A DNA stretch of 64,000 nucleotides from an uncultured Verrucomicrobiales bacterium (lineage in GTDB: Bacteria; Verrucomicrobiota; Verrucomicrobiia; Verrucomicrobiales; Akkermansiaceae): NCBI GenBank assembly GCA_937934595.1, contig CALGZA010000018.1:1-64000 (forward strand), in the 5' to 3' direction. The notes under the pieces were generated by a model. That model was not told the origin of the DNA and did no database searches. It saw only the letters and a list, made by a program, of their open reading frames with translations. Positions 1 through 8,356 of this stretch are shown here, in pieces (within the stretch, counting starts at the first letter, position 1; each line of letters opens with the position of its first letter). The position numbers were made by a program, and so were the translations under genes.

Positions 1-156
1 TACTTCATCGACGGAGGCATCATCGGCAGCAAAGCCTTCCTCAAAGACACCATCCACCACCTAAAAGGCAACTACCTACACCCCAACCGCAAAAGCAACG
101 GCAAAAAAATCCCCAACAAAAAACTAAAACTCTGGTCCCTGCGCCAATTAGAATAA
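1..156 (+). CDS. REP-associated tyrosine transposase, C-terminal fragment (5' end outside window)
   Basis: Frame 1 is open from the window edge to TAA at 154-156 and gives about 51 residues, beginning YFIDGGIIGSKAFLKD and ending SLRQLE. A 'DG..IGSKAF' block followed by a basic linker and a short 'lwSLR.l' tail is typical of the end of Y1 (IS200-like) REP-associated transposases that mobilise REP hairpins. The catalytic HUH and Tyr region lies upstream of the window, so intactness cannot be judged. Recognition rests on the tail alone. Confidence 0.6.
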   Translation, partial: YFIDGGIIGSKAFLKDTIHHLKGNYLHPNRKSNGKKIPNKKLKLWSLRQLE

Positions 157-264
157 ACCCTATCAATACATAAAACAACTCATCTAAAATCACTCTATAC
201 GCACACCCAGAGCATCCGTCATCAATACCAAACCACTCCACAGCAACTATTTCCTAATTGCCAT

Positions 265-292
265 TTGACAAACCAGATTACCTACAAATAAT
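265..292 (+). promoter_or_regulatory. Putative sigma70-type promoter for the M15-like lipoprotein gene
   Basis: A perfect TTGACA (265-270) is followed after 16 bases by AATAAT (287-292), which differs from TATAAT at one position. It lies about 50 bases before the ATG at 343, in the only non-coding gap on this side of the gene. No ribosome binding site is evident. Confidence 0.4.
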
Positions 293-342
293 CAGCGCCA
301 TAGCCAAAAATAGAAACCACAAGGCTAAAAACAAAAACACAC

Positions 343-936
343 ATGAAAACCATCATTAAATCTCTAGCCATTGCTTCAATAGCTGCAATAACAGCATCTT
401 GCGGAGTAACCCCTAAAACCCCACCAACTATAGTAAAACCACAAGTTAAAATACCGATCAAAAAGAAAAAGCCAGTCACAACTTCAACAGCTGCGCTCGC
501 TAGAAAAGTCCTAAACCACCCAAAAATCAAACTCCTCCGCATACAAGTTAGCGGCAGATCAGATTCCGCCAGTTCATACGACAACATCGCCTCTACCGCT
601 CGAGGATACAGCGCAAAACGCAGCAGCTACGGAACCGCACCTGGTGGATACGTCAAGCTCAGGAGACAAATGCTAAAAACCATGCTCTACCTTGCAAATA
701 CTAAAGGATACAGCTACCGCGTAACATCCATCGCAGGAGGCTCTCACAGTCGCAATTCAAGACACTACGCAGGCATAGCTTTTGATGTAGACAAAATCAA
801 CGGCAGAAAAGTCAGCCACAGCAACCCATACTTCAGAGCATTCATGAGAGCAGCCAGAGCACAAGGAGCGACAGAAGTCCTCGGACCTGGAACTAAAAAC
901 CACAACTCTCACGTTCACATTGCATGGCCTCGTTAA
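343..936 (+). CDS. Lipoprotein with peptidase M15-like (D,D-carboxypeptidase/endolysin type) domain
   Basis: The 197-residue protein starts with a lipoprotein signal (MKTIIKSLAIASIAAITASC, lipobox ITAS-C at Cys20) and a Pro/Lys-rich linker, so it should be anchored in the cell envelope. The C-terminal half carries the zinc-ligand pattern of M15 metallopeptidases: SRHYAGIAFDVD (His and Asp) near residue 143 and SHVHIAW (third His) at the end. The family cleaves D-amino-acid bonds in peptidoglycan peptides. The likely role is cell-wall trimming. Substrate is unknown, and the basic middle part has no recognised domain. A promoter-like element lies upstream and a strong terminator downstream, so it is probably monocistronic. 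Confidence 0.7.
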   Translation: MKTIIKSLAIASIAAITASCGVTPKTPPTIVKPQVKIPIKKKKPVTTSTAALARKVLNHPKIKLLRIQVSGRSDSASSYDNIASTARGYSAKRSSYGTAPGGYVKLRRQMLKTMLYLANTKGYSYRVTSIAGGSHSRNSRHYAGIAFDVDKINGRKVSHSNPYFRAFMRAARAQGATEVLGPGTKNHNSHVHIAWPR

Positions 937-969
937 ACTAAAAACGCATTACTCACTAAAACACTCAAA

Positions 970-1004
970 CCTATCATAATCTTTTATGATAGGTTTATTT
1001 TTTT
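970..1004 (+). terminator. Rho-independent terminator after the M15-like gene
   Basis: A perfect 10-bp stem, CCTATCATAA / TTATGATAGG, with a TCTT loop is followed by a T-rich tract. It sits 33 bases after the stop at 936 and just before the next start at 1026. Confidence 0.85.
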
Positions 1005-1025
1005 ACCAAGTATCTATAATATAGC

Positions 1026-1985
1026 ATGGAACAAAAAAAAATACCACATACAGCGTCCGACTGTAAAAGCAATGACACAAGACGCGGCTTTCTAAGAAAA
1101 AGCACGGCCGCCGCCGTTGCCGCCACCCCGCTAGCACAGAATCTTTCTGCATACACTCTCAACAAACAGCCCAAACAGACACACAGCCTAAAAGGCAGAC
1201 TCTTAAAATCCATTAAATACGGTATGATCAATGGTAAATCAGTCATAGAAAAATTTCAAATGGCTAAAGACGCTGGCTTTGAAGCAATCGAGCTCAGCAC
1301 GCCAAACGCCCCAGTCAAAGAAGCCATCGCAGCCATCGCAGCAACAGGCATCATCGTAGATGGCTCAGTCTGCCGCACTCACTGGAAAATACGCCATAGC
1401 GATCCAGACCCAAAAATCAGAGCAACAGCACTAACTCACCTCAAGCAAAGCATCACAGAAACTCACCAAGCCGGCGGCAGCTCCATACTAATAGTCGTTG
1501 GCCATGGAAAAGACGGAACCCAACAACAAGTATGGGATCGCTCAACCAATAACATAAAACAAGCTATCCCCCTCGCGGCCAAACTCGGTATCAACATCGT
1601 CATAGAAAACGTCTGGAACCACTTCTGCTACGACCACAAAGGCGACTCCAACCAGACAGCAGAACAACTCGCAAAATACGTCGATCAATTCAACTCCCCA
1701 CTCATTGGACTTCAATTCGACATCGGTAACCACTGGAAATACGGTAACACCGCAGACTGGATTCGCCACCTCGGAAAACGTATCTACAAACTCGACGTCA
1801 AAGGCTTCTCTCGTCAAGCAAACAGCTTCACTAACATTGGCGATGGTGACATCAACTTCACTGACATCCGAAAAGCCCTCATAGAAATAAACTACCACGG
1901 CTGGTGCGCAGCAGAAGTACGCGGCGGAAGCTCCGAACGTCTCAAAGCCATCTCACAAAACATGAACAAGGTATTTGCACTTTAA
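1026..1985 (+). CDS. Tat-exported sugar phosphate isomerase/epimerase-like TIM-barrel protein
   Basis: The 319-residue protein has a twin-arginine leader (TRRGFLRKS, then an Ala-rich stretch ending near LAQN). The remainder is an AP-endonuclease-2/xylose-isomerase-like TIM barrel: 'KDAGFEAIELSTP', 'IVIENVWNHF', 'IGLQFDIGNHWKYG', 'RIYKLDVKGF', 'GWCAAEVRGG'. The Glu, Asp and His positions of these blocks normally bind a divalent metal. In PVC bacteria such exported barrels usually sit next to Gfo/Idh/MocA oxidoreductases and act in sugar breakdown. The next gene is exactly such an oxidoreductase. The specific substrate cannot be read from the sequence. Confidence 0.8.
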   Translation: MEQKKIPHTASDCKSNDTRRGFLRKSTAAAVAATPLAQNLSAYTLNKQPKQTHSLKGRLLKSIKYGMINGKSVIEKFQMAKDAGFEAIELSTPNAPVKEAIAAIAATGIIVDGSVCRTHWKIRHSDPDPKIRATALTHLKQSITETHQAGGSSILIVVGHGKDGTQQQVWDRSTNNIKQAIPLAAKLGINIVIENVWNHFCYDHKGDSNQTAEQLAKYVDQFNSPLIGLQFDIGNHWKYGNTADWIRHLGKRIYKLDVKGFSRQANSFTNIGDGDINFTDIRKALIEINYHGWCAAEVRGGSSERLKAISQNMNKVFAL

Positions 1986-2035
1986 AATCTTTATCCTTTA
2001 AAAATATACACTAAATCATTAATCTACCAACCATA

Positions 2036-3376
2036 ATGACAAACCAAAACAACAATAACGAACACTCCAAAGGAGACTCACAAATTTCACGCCGCAGCTT
2101 CGTCAAAAACACCACCATCGGAACAGCAGCACTCGGACTAACACCACTAGCATTTCCCAGCCTAGCTTCAGCACAAGCTACAGCAGGAAATAAAAAACTC
2201 AAAGTTGGCGTCATAGGACTCGGAGGCCGTGGCGGCGGTGCAGTCAGAGACATCCTAACAGCAGATCCAGACACCATACTATGGGCAGCAGCTGACATAT
2301 TCGAAGACCGTATGAAAAAAATCAAAGGATTCGAGAAAAAATTCGCCGGACGAGTAGACACAGACAACGGCAAACGCCAATTCGTCGGATTCGACGCATA
2401 TCAAAAAGTAATCGATAGCGGAGTAGACATCGTCCTACTCACCTCATCACCTCTATTCAGACCCAAGCACTTCGCCGCCGCCATAGCAGCAGGTAAGCAC
2501 GCATTTGTCGAAAAACCATTCGCCCTAGACATACCAGGACTCAAAAGCATAGTCGATACCGCTAAAAAAGCAAAATCAAACAACCTGTCAGTCCTCACAG
2601 GACTAGTCTGGAGATACAGCACACACCAAATGGAAATGCATAAACGTATCGAAGACGGAGAAATCGGAGAAATCCTCTCCACATCATCATCATATTGCGG
2701 CGGCAGCAGACCTAACAAAATGCCAGACGTCAAATTCAAACCACCCACAATGTCAAACATGGAATGGTCACTCAGATACTGGCAAAACTTCGTCGAACTC
2801 GGCGGCGACGGCATCCTCGAATACATGATCCACGGAATCGACCGCATGTCATGGTCCATGGGAGATCAAATGCCCGTCAAATGCATCGCAAACGGCTCAA
2901 ACACCGTCCCCGTGCCAAACACTAACGCCTGGGACAGTTTTAACCTCCGCTACGAATACGCAGACGGAAAAACAGCAGACTTCTTCGGACGCCAAATCCC
3001 AGGAACATACGCAGCTAGCGGTGACATCATCACAGGCTCAAAAGGAAGCGCATTCTCAGACGGCAAAAACGTCTCCATCGTCAAAGACGGTAAAACCACC
3101 TGGCAGAGCTCAGGAACCCTCGGATACGTCAACGAACACAAAATCTTCACAGAACACATCCGCAAAGGAAAAACCTACAACGACATCATCGAAAAATTCG
3201 CCAACACACACGCCATCTGCATCATGGGCCGCCAAGCCGCATACACCGGCCAACTCATCACAGACAAGCTAATCATGAGCTCGGAAGACCTACTCATCGA
3301 CACCACAAAACTAGACTTCAAAACACCATTTACCGCTCGCAAACCAGCGCTGCCTGGTAAAACAAAATTCGTCTAA
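2036..3376 (+). CDS. Tat-exported Gfo/Idh/MocA family oxidoreductase
   Basis: The 446-residue protein carries a Tat signal (ISRRSFVKNT ... FPSLASA) followed by a Rossmann domain with the dinucleotide motif VGVIGLGGRGGG near residue 58. The family signature EKPFALD (EKP, near residue 165) is present. The C-terminal alpha/beta domain follows, with 'GGDGILEYMIHGIDRMSW' (metal/substrate loop). Family members oxidise or rearrange sugars with tightly bound NAD(P). Export suggests periplasmic action after folding with cofactor. It follows the TIM-barrel gene by 50 bases and precedes the SUMF-domain gene by 10 bases, which suggests one transcription unit from 1026 to about 6800. Confidence 0.88.
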   Translation: MTNQNNNNEHSKGDSQISRRSFVKNTTIGTAALGLTPLAFPSLASAQATAGNKKLKVGVIGLGGRGGGAVRDILTADPDTILWAAADIFEDRMKKIKGFEKKFAGRVDTDNGKRQFVGFDAYQKVIDSGVDIVLLTSSPLFRPKHFAAAIAAGKHAFVEKPFALDIPGLKSIVDTAKKAKSNNLSVLTGLVWRYSTHQMEMHKRIEDGEIGEILSTSSSYCGGSRPNKMPDVKFKPPTMSNMEWSLRYWQNFVELGGDGILEYMIHGIDRMSWSMGDQMPVKCIANGSNTVPVPNTNAWDSFNLRYEYADGKTADFFGRQIPGTYAASGDIITGSKGSAFSDGKNVSIVKDGKTTWQSSGTLGYVNEHKIFTEHIRKGKTYNDIIEKFANTHAICIMGRQAAYTGQLITDKLIMSSEDLLIDTTKLDFKTPFTARKPALPGKTKFV

Positions 3377-3386
3377 AAGCACCACC

Positions 3387-4535
3387 ATGACTAAGTTCAA
3401 ACTATTCCCCTCTGCCAGAGCAAGCGCTCTGGCAGCACTCTCACTAGCCCTCACACTCACCCAAGCCAGTGCCGAAGAAAAAGCAGCCAAAACCAGCACT
3501 GACATAAAACCAGCTCTCAGTAACACAGACCTTGATGAAGAACAACTGCGCCTAGCAGCCATCATCCACAAACGCATAGTAGACTACCAACAAATCAAAA
3601 ATAAAACAAACGCCAACAAACCTCAACCCTTCGCAGCATACAAAGACACCACAAAATCAGGCGCCCAGTTCGACATGCTCCCCATCAAAGCCGGAACATT
3701 CACATGGAAAGGCGAACAACAAGGAGACACACTAGAAGTAACACTCTCACCCTTCTGGATGGGCAAAACCGAAGTCACATGGGAAGAATATGAACCATTC
3801 ATGCTATCAGAAATCCCACGCCAAAAAAATGGCGAAGTCCTAGACTTCATGCGCCCTCAGATCAAAAACGATATAGACTTCATCGCGCGACCCACTCCCC
3901 CATACCACCCCATGACCTACGGCATGCAGCGTAACAAACGCCCAGCAGTCAGCATGACCCAACACGCCGCCAACAAATACTGCCAGTGGCTCAGCTTCCA
4001 CACAGGACACTTCTACCGCCTACCCACCGAAGCAGAATGGGAATACGCTTGCCGCGCAGACAGTAACACAAAATACAGCTGGGGAGATAAACCAGAAGAC
4101 GCCATACATTATGCATGGCTCGGAGGCAACGAAGCCTCACACTACCAAGAACCAGGTAAGAAAAAACCAAATGCCTGGGGCCTCCTAGACATGCACGGTA
4201 ACGCCCAAGAATGGACACTAGACCAATACGTCCATAACAGAAAAACCTACTTCGCCAAAGACAAAGTCAACAACCCCTGGATCAAAGCAACCAAACCCTA
4301 CCCACACGTTACCAAAGGAGGACACTGGAAACTACCACTAGAAAAAATCACCGCCGCTAGCCGCATCCCATCAGACCCTAAATGGAAAAAATCTGATCCT
4401 CAATCCCCCAAAAGCCAATGGTATCACACAGACACCCCATGGCTCGGACTCAGAATCGTAAGACCCGTCAAAATCCCAACCATCGAAGAAATGTACCACT
4501 ACTGGAACTCAGGCGTAGCAGAAGACGACCTCTAA
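3387..4535 (+). CDS. Secreted SUMF1/FGE-sulfatase domain protein, copy 1
   Basis: The 382-residue protein has a signal peptide (ASALAALSLALTLTQASA) and a formylglycine-generating-enzyme-like fold: 'FWMGKTEVTWEEYEPFM', 'RLPTEAEWEYACRADS', 'WGLLDMHGNAQEWTLD', 'VTKGGHW', 'WLGLRIVRP'. In true FGEs the segment after the GGSW-like motif supplies the copper-binding cysteines. Here it reads KGGHWKLPLEKITAASR with no cysteine, so sulfatase activation is unlikely and a binding or structural role is more probable. The gene begins 10 bases after the oxidoreductase gene and is followed by a paralogue. The ATG is preceded by AAGCACCACC, with no Shine-Dalgarno sequence. Confidence 0.85.
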   Translation: MTKFKLFPSARASALAALSLALTLTQASAEEKAAKTSTDIKPALSNTDLDEEQLRLAAIIHKRIVDYQQIKNKTNANKPQPFAAYKDTTKSGAQFDMLPIKAGTFTWKGEQQGDTLEVTLSPFWMGKTEVTWEEYEPFMLSEIPRQKNGEVLDFMRPQIKNDIDFIARPTPPYHPMTYGMQRNKRPAVSMTQHAANKYCQWLSFHTGHFYRLPTEAEWEYACRADSNTKYSWGDKPEDAIHYAWLGGNEASHYQEPGKKKPNAWGLLDMHGNAQEWTLDQYVHNRKTYFAKDKVNNPWIKATKPYPHVTKGGHWKLPLEKITAASRIPSDPKWKKSDPQSPKSQWYHTDTPWLGLRIVRPVKIPTIEEMYHYWNSGVAEDDL

Positions 4536-4588
4536 AAACACCACCTACCTCCTCCCCATCAAAACACAAATAACGAACAAATTCACCC

Positions 4589-5725
4589 ATGAAAACTCTG
4601 CTTCTCCTAACTCTTCTCACCCTCATAAACAACTCCTCAGCCACCACAAACACCCCACACCCCTCACAAAAAGCAGACATAAAACCCGCCCTAACCACAG
4701 AAGGAATAGACAAAGAAGAAATGCGCATAACCAAGATCATCCACAAGCGCATCCTAAAACAACAAGCCATCGAAAATAAAGCAAAGCACACAATAAACAA
4801 ACAACCAATCGCCTACACAGACAAACTAGACTCAGGAGCCTCACTCGAAATGCTCCCCATCAAAGCAGGCTCATTCACCTGGCAAGGCACAGATAGCAGT
4901 GACACCCTACAAGTCACACTCTCACCATTCTGGATAGGCAAAACAGAAGTCACATGGGAACAATACCAGCCCTTCATGAACGCCGAAATAACCAGAGAAA
5001 AAAACGGCCAAGCTCCGGCATACATACGTAAATCCATCACCAGTGACATAGACTTCATTGCTCGCCCCACCCCTCAATACTATCCTATCAATCACAGCAT
5101 GCAGATCTTAAAACGCCCCGCCATAGGCATGACCCATCACGCCGCAAACAAATTCTGCCAGTGGATTAGCTACCAGACAGGCCACTTCTACCGCCTCCCC
5201 ACAGAAGCAGAATGGGAATACGCATGTCGAGCAGACTCCAAAACAAAATTCAGCTGGGGAAACAACCCACAAGACGCCAGCAAATACGCCTGGTTCAATG
5301 ACTCACCATCATCACACTACAAACAACCAGGCCAAAAAAAACCAAACCCCTGGGGAATACTAGACATGCACGGAAACGTCCTAGAACTAACCCTAGACCA
5401 ATTCACTCCAAATAGACAAAAATACTTCGGCAAAAAAAACGTAACCAACCCATGGATTAAAGCAACCAAACCCTACCAACACGTCACCAAAGGAGGACAC
5501 TGGAAACACAAACTAAAAGACATCACCGCCAGCTCACGCCACCCATCGAAACCTAATTGGAAAGCCACTGACCCACAAAACACCAAAAGCCTCTGGTATT
5601 TCTCAGACACACCATGGCTAGGCATGCGCATCGTAAGACCCGCTAACATCCCCACCCCTGAAGAAATGTATCACTACTGGAACTCAGGAACCGCCGCTGA
5701 TAGCAAATTCGCAAAATACAAATAA
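4589..5725 (+). CDS. Secreted SUMF1/FGE-sulfatase domain protein, copy 2
   Basis: The 378-residue protein is a close full-length paralogue of the preceding gene, sharing the same block order: 'FWIGKTEVTWEQYQPFM', 'RLPTEAEWEYACRADS', 'WGILDMHGNVLELTLD', 'VTKGGHW', 'WLGMRIVRP'. Both also share the N-terminal 'ADIKPAL' region and the C-terminal 'EEMYHYWNSG' tail, so the pair arose by tandem duplication. It too lacks the FGE catalytic cysteines after GGHW and therefore should not oxidise sulfatase cysteines. The N-terminus is a short signal peptide. It is followed by apbE after 10 bases, if that gene starts at ATA 5736. Confidence 0.84.
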   Translation: MKTLLLLTLLTLINNSSATTNTPHPSQKADIKPALTTEGIDKEEMRITKIIHKRILKQQAIENKAKHTINKQPIAYTDKLDSGASLEMLPIKAGSFTWQGTDSSDTLQVTLSPFWIGKTEVTWEQYQPFMNAEITREKNGQAPAYIRKSITSDIDFIARPTPQYYPINHSMQILKRPAIGMTHHAANKFCQWISYQTGHFYRLPTEAEWEYACRADSKTKFSWGNNPQDASKYAWFNDSPSSHYKQPGQKKPNPWGILDMHGNVLELTLDQFTPNRQKYFGKKNVTNPWIKATKPYQHVTKGGHWKHKLKDITASSRHPSKPNWKATDPQNTKSLWYFSDTPWLGMRIVRPANIPTPEEMYHYWNSGTAADSKFAKYK

Positions 5726-5735
5726 CACAAATCCC

Positions 5736-6800
5736 ATAAAACCCAAACAACACACAAAAAAAACAACAAGATCACTGACCAAACTCAGTATCATCACACT
5801 CGCCTGCACCCTACTCACCACAGCACTCACCCACTGCAAATCAAAAAAATACCCCACCACCCAAGCAACTCAAACAAACCCAACTCCCCACATCACAACT
5901 CCTGAACTCAAAAAATACAGCTTCTCCCAGCCACACCTAGGCACCACCATCCTCATCGTCTTCTACTCACACAGCGATGAACTAGCCACCAAACTCTCCC
6001 AAAAATGCTTCCAACAAGTCAGAGAACTCAACGCCATCTTCTCCGACTACACCCCCCACAGTGAACTCAGTAAACTCTGCCAGAAAACCATCGGCACCCC
6101 TCACAAAGTCAGCACCCCACTCTTCACCGTCATCGCCCAAGCACAGTCCATCTCCGCCAAAACCAACGGAGCATTCGACATCACCCTCGGCAAGCACACC
6201 AACCGCTGGCGAAACAAATCAATAACCAAACCACAAGAACCAGACCCCACAAACTACAAACACCTCAAAATCAACCCCACCACACAATCCGTCACCCTCC
6301 TCAAGCCACTCAAAATCGACCTAGGCGGAATCGCAAAAGGGTACATCGCCGACCAACTCATGCGCACAATCAAACAAACAGGTATCACCAAAGCAGGAGT
6401 CATCATCGGCGGAGAAACCGTCCTAGCTGACGCCCCACCTAACAAAAAAGGCTGGAAAATAGGCATCGAAAACACACAAAAACAAATCATCGGCACCCTT
6501 ACCCTAAACAACACAGCCCTCTCCACATCTGGAGACACCTACCAATTTTTCGAACAAAACGGCAAACGCCAATCACACCTCATCAACCCAAACACCAAAA
6601 AAAGCAAAACCAACCGCCTCCACGTCACCACCATCGCCCCAAACGCCATGCTCGCAGACGCTTGGGCCACAGCACTTCGCATCCTCCCCATAGAAAAAGC
6701 TCTCCCCCTTGCCGAAACACAACCCAACCTAAAAGCCCACTTCGCACCACACCAAAAAACTCCCACAAAAACCACCAACTTCCCAAACACAACCAAATAA
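5736..6800 (+). CDS. apbE: FAD:protein FMN transferase (ApbE), lipoprotein; no ATG/GTG/TTG start visible
   Basis: The ORF track shows only the part after ATG 6360, but the same frame reads as a full ApbE upstream: lipoprotein-like signal LTKLSIITLACTLLTTALTHC, 'LNAIFSDYTPHSELSKLC', 'AKTNGAFDITLG', 'KIDLGGIAKGYIADQL', 'GVIIGGE', 'ALSTSGDTYQFF', 'DAWATALRILP'. ApbE covalently attaches FMN to Thr/Ser of envelope flavoproteins. No ATG, GTG or TTG occurs in frame between the previous gene and the signal peptide. The best start is ATA at 5736, exactly 10 bases after the preceding stop, the same spacing as the oxidoreductase/SUMF junction. It may be a mutated ATG or a rare ATA start. No FMN-binding target protein is seen nearby. 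Confidence 0.8.
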   Translation: MKPKQHTKKTTRSLTKLSIITLACTLLTTALTHCKSKKYPTTQATQTNPTPHITTPELKKYSFSQPHLGTTILIVFYSHSDELATKLSQKCFQQVRELNAIFSDYTPHSELSKLCQKTIGTPHKVSTPLFTVIAQAQSISAKTNGAFDITLGKHTNRWRNKSITKPQEPDPTNYKHLKINPTTQSVTLLKPLKIDLGGIAKGYIADQLMRTIKQTGITKAGVIIGGETVLADAPPNKKGWKIGIENTQKQIIGTLTLNNTALSTSGDTYQFFEQNGKRQSHLINPNTKKSKTNRLHVTTIAPNAMLADAWATALRILPIEKALPLAETQPNLKAHFAPHQKTPTKTTNFPNTTK

Positions 6801-6833
6801 TGACCCAAATCCATACAGCCATTACAACAGCGC

Positions 6834-6868
6834 AAAAAAAGGCTCCGCTGCACAAAGCAAGCAGAGCC
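6834..6868 (-). terminator. Rho-independent terminator of the PEP-CTERM gene
   Basis: Read on the minus strand, AGGCTCTGCTTGC - TTTGT - GCAGCGGAGCC forms a long stem with one mismatch or bulge and is followed by TTTTTTT. It lies just past the stop at 6889. The stem could also slow transcription arriving from apbE on the other strand. Confidence 0.8.
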
Positions 6869-6888
6869 TGAGAAATTTACCACATCAA

Positions 6889-7890
6889 TTAACCGCGCCT
6901 CCTACGCAGCAAAACACCTAAAGTAGCTAACCCAAATAAAGATACGCTACTAGGCTCAGGAACAGCATCTCGCGCTAATTCAATCGACTCTGGAAACTGA
7001 GTACCCTCTAGCGTAAAACGAAACTGCGCGCCAGAATTAAGCGCCTGCCCATCAGAATCCATCACATTAAATCTTGAAGAAGTAATATAAATCTGATCCA
7101 CATCATTATTAAAATCACCAATCAAGTTAGGAAAAATATTATTGTTCTCTAAACGGCCATCACGGTTTGAATCCATAGCCGCCAGCCCTACAAATGTAGC
7201 ATCTGTATTTAAAGTCTCATTAAATACCCCCCATGAATCAGCTCCAGCAGGAGCTGTACCCTCCAGAATATTAACAACATCATTGCCGATATCATTAGTC
7301 TGAGGCCTTACATAAAATGGCGTATCTGCTGACAAACCAAATTGTGCCGGCCCACCCGGATTTGTACCCCAATTGGGAGGAACCTCAATGATTCCCCCAT
7401 TTATGTGATCATACATCACACTTTCACCCGTTCCTCCAATGAGAGACATAGAGTTACCAAATACTTGGAACGCACCTGTCACACCTAAGGGATCCTCAAA
7501 TCCAGCAGTAATAGAAAAACCCTTAACATTCGTAAGATTTTTTAACAAAACTGTTCCAACTGGCGCTGTTGTCAAATCTGGTAATACTGTACCAGTCGCT
7601 CCAATAATTTCAAAATCGGCAGAGTGCGCCTGATTACCATCCCACGGAATAAGATCAATAGAGTAATTAACCAATGTACCATCTCTTGTCATAAGCACAT
7701 CGTTCGCATTTGCTGAACCACTAAAACCCGTCACCACAACCCCGTTTACAGGTGAAGTGTCTACAGCACCATCTCCGACCCAAGATGAATTCCCATCCCA
7801 GGTTAGACCTATCGCAGCATAACCATGGGAAGCTAAAGCCCCTAATATTAGCAATTGTGTTATTATTTGTTTTTTCATAATTTTTATCAT
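6889..7890 (-). CDS. PEP-CTERM sorting domain protein
   Basis: The 333-residue secreted protein has a signal peptide (KKQIITQLLILGALASHGYA) and a C-terminal sorting signal, VPEPSSVSLFGLATLGVLLRRRRG: PEP motif, hydrophobic helix and basic tail. Such proteins are processed by exosortase and commonly associated with extracellular polysaccharide. The middle is Gly/Asn/Asp-rich and beta-like with no recognised enzyme domain. Two in-frame ATGs exist (7890 and 7878); the second gives a more typical signal peptide. The gene stands alone, with its own terminator and an AT-rich upstream region. No exosortase gene is in the window. Confidence 0.88.
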   Translation of the reverse strand: MIKIMKKQIITQLLILGALASHGYAAIGLTWDGNSSWVGDGAVDTSPVNGVVVTGFSGSANANDVLMTRDGTLVNYSIDLIPWDGNQAHSADFEIIGATGTVLPDLTTAPVGTVLLKNLTNVKGFSITAGFEDPLGVTGAFQVFGNSMSLIGGTGESVMYDHINGGIIEVPPNWGTNPGGPAQFGLSADTPFYVRPQTNDIGNDVVNILEGTAPAGADSWGVFNETLNTDATFVGLAAMDSNRDGRLENNNIFPNLIGDFNNDVDQIYITSSRFNVMDSDGQALNSGAQFRFTLEGTQFPESIELARDAVPEPSSVSLFGLATLGVLLRRRRG

Positions 7891-8277
7891 TTATGAGTTA
7901 ATAGTTAACTCATTATGAAAAATAGTTTAAACTAAAAGAAACATCACGTCAAATTATAAATAATATCATTAATTATCATAAAATATTAACAAATTATATA
8001 ATTAAGATACAGAACCCCCTATAAGTCTTGCGAGAATGACTAAACACCCAAAAAAAAATCCTAAATACCACCCAATCACAATACTGCACACGCTAGCCAC
8101 ACCCCAGAAAACTCACAGTCACAAAAAATACAGCACCGACCGCGCCGGAGTCCCAGCCTACCCTAACAGGCATTAATCACGAAATAACCCACACACACAT
8201 AGCTGTAACCTTACACTATGGAAAAATAGTTAATATTCACGATTATACAAGGATTCTAGACGCACAATCATGACCAG
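7891..8277. other. Non-coding AT-rich gap upstream of the PEP-CTERM gene
   Basis: About 390 bases without a credible ORF on either strand. It must contain the promoter of the minus-strand PEP-CTERM gene, but no clear -35/-10 pair stands out. The right half runs into transposase remnants. Confidence 0.5.
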
Positions 8278-8340
8278 ATGCCTAGAAATCCAAATAAAAT
8301 TGACTACTTAGGAGACTCTCCTCCACGGAGACTACATTCA
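8278..8340 (+). pseudogene. 5' remnant of an ISAs1-family transposase in opposite orientation
   Basis: ATG at 8278 opens MPRNPNKIDY, almost identical to the N-terminus MPRNANKIDY of the minus-strand ISAs1 transposase that starts at 9517. The match stops after about ten codons and the frame then reads into unrelated sequence ending soon after. It therefore looks like the beginning of a second, head-to-head copy that was deleted by a rearrangement. Confidence 0.6.
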
Positions 8341-8356
8341 GGAGAACAGGATAAAC

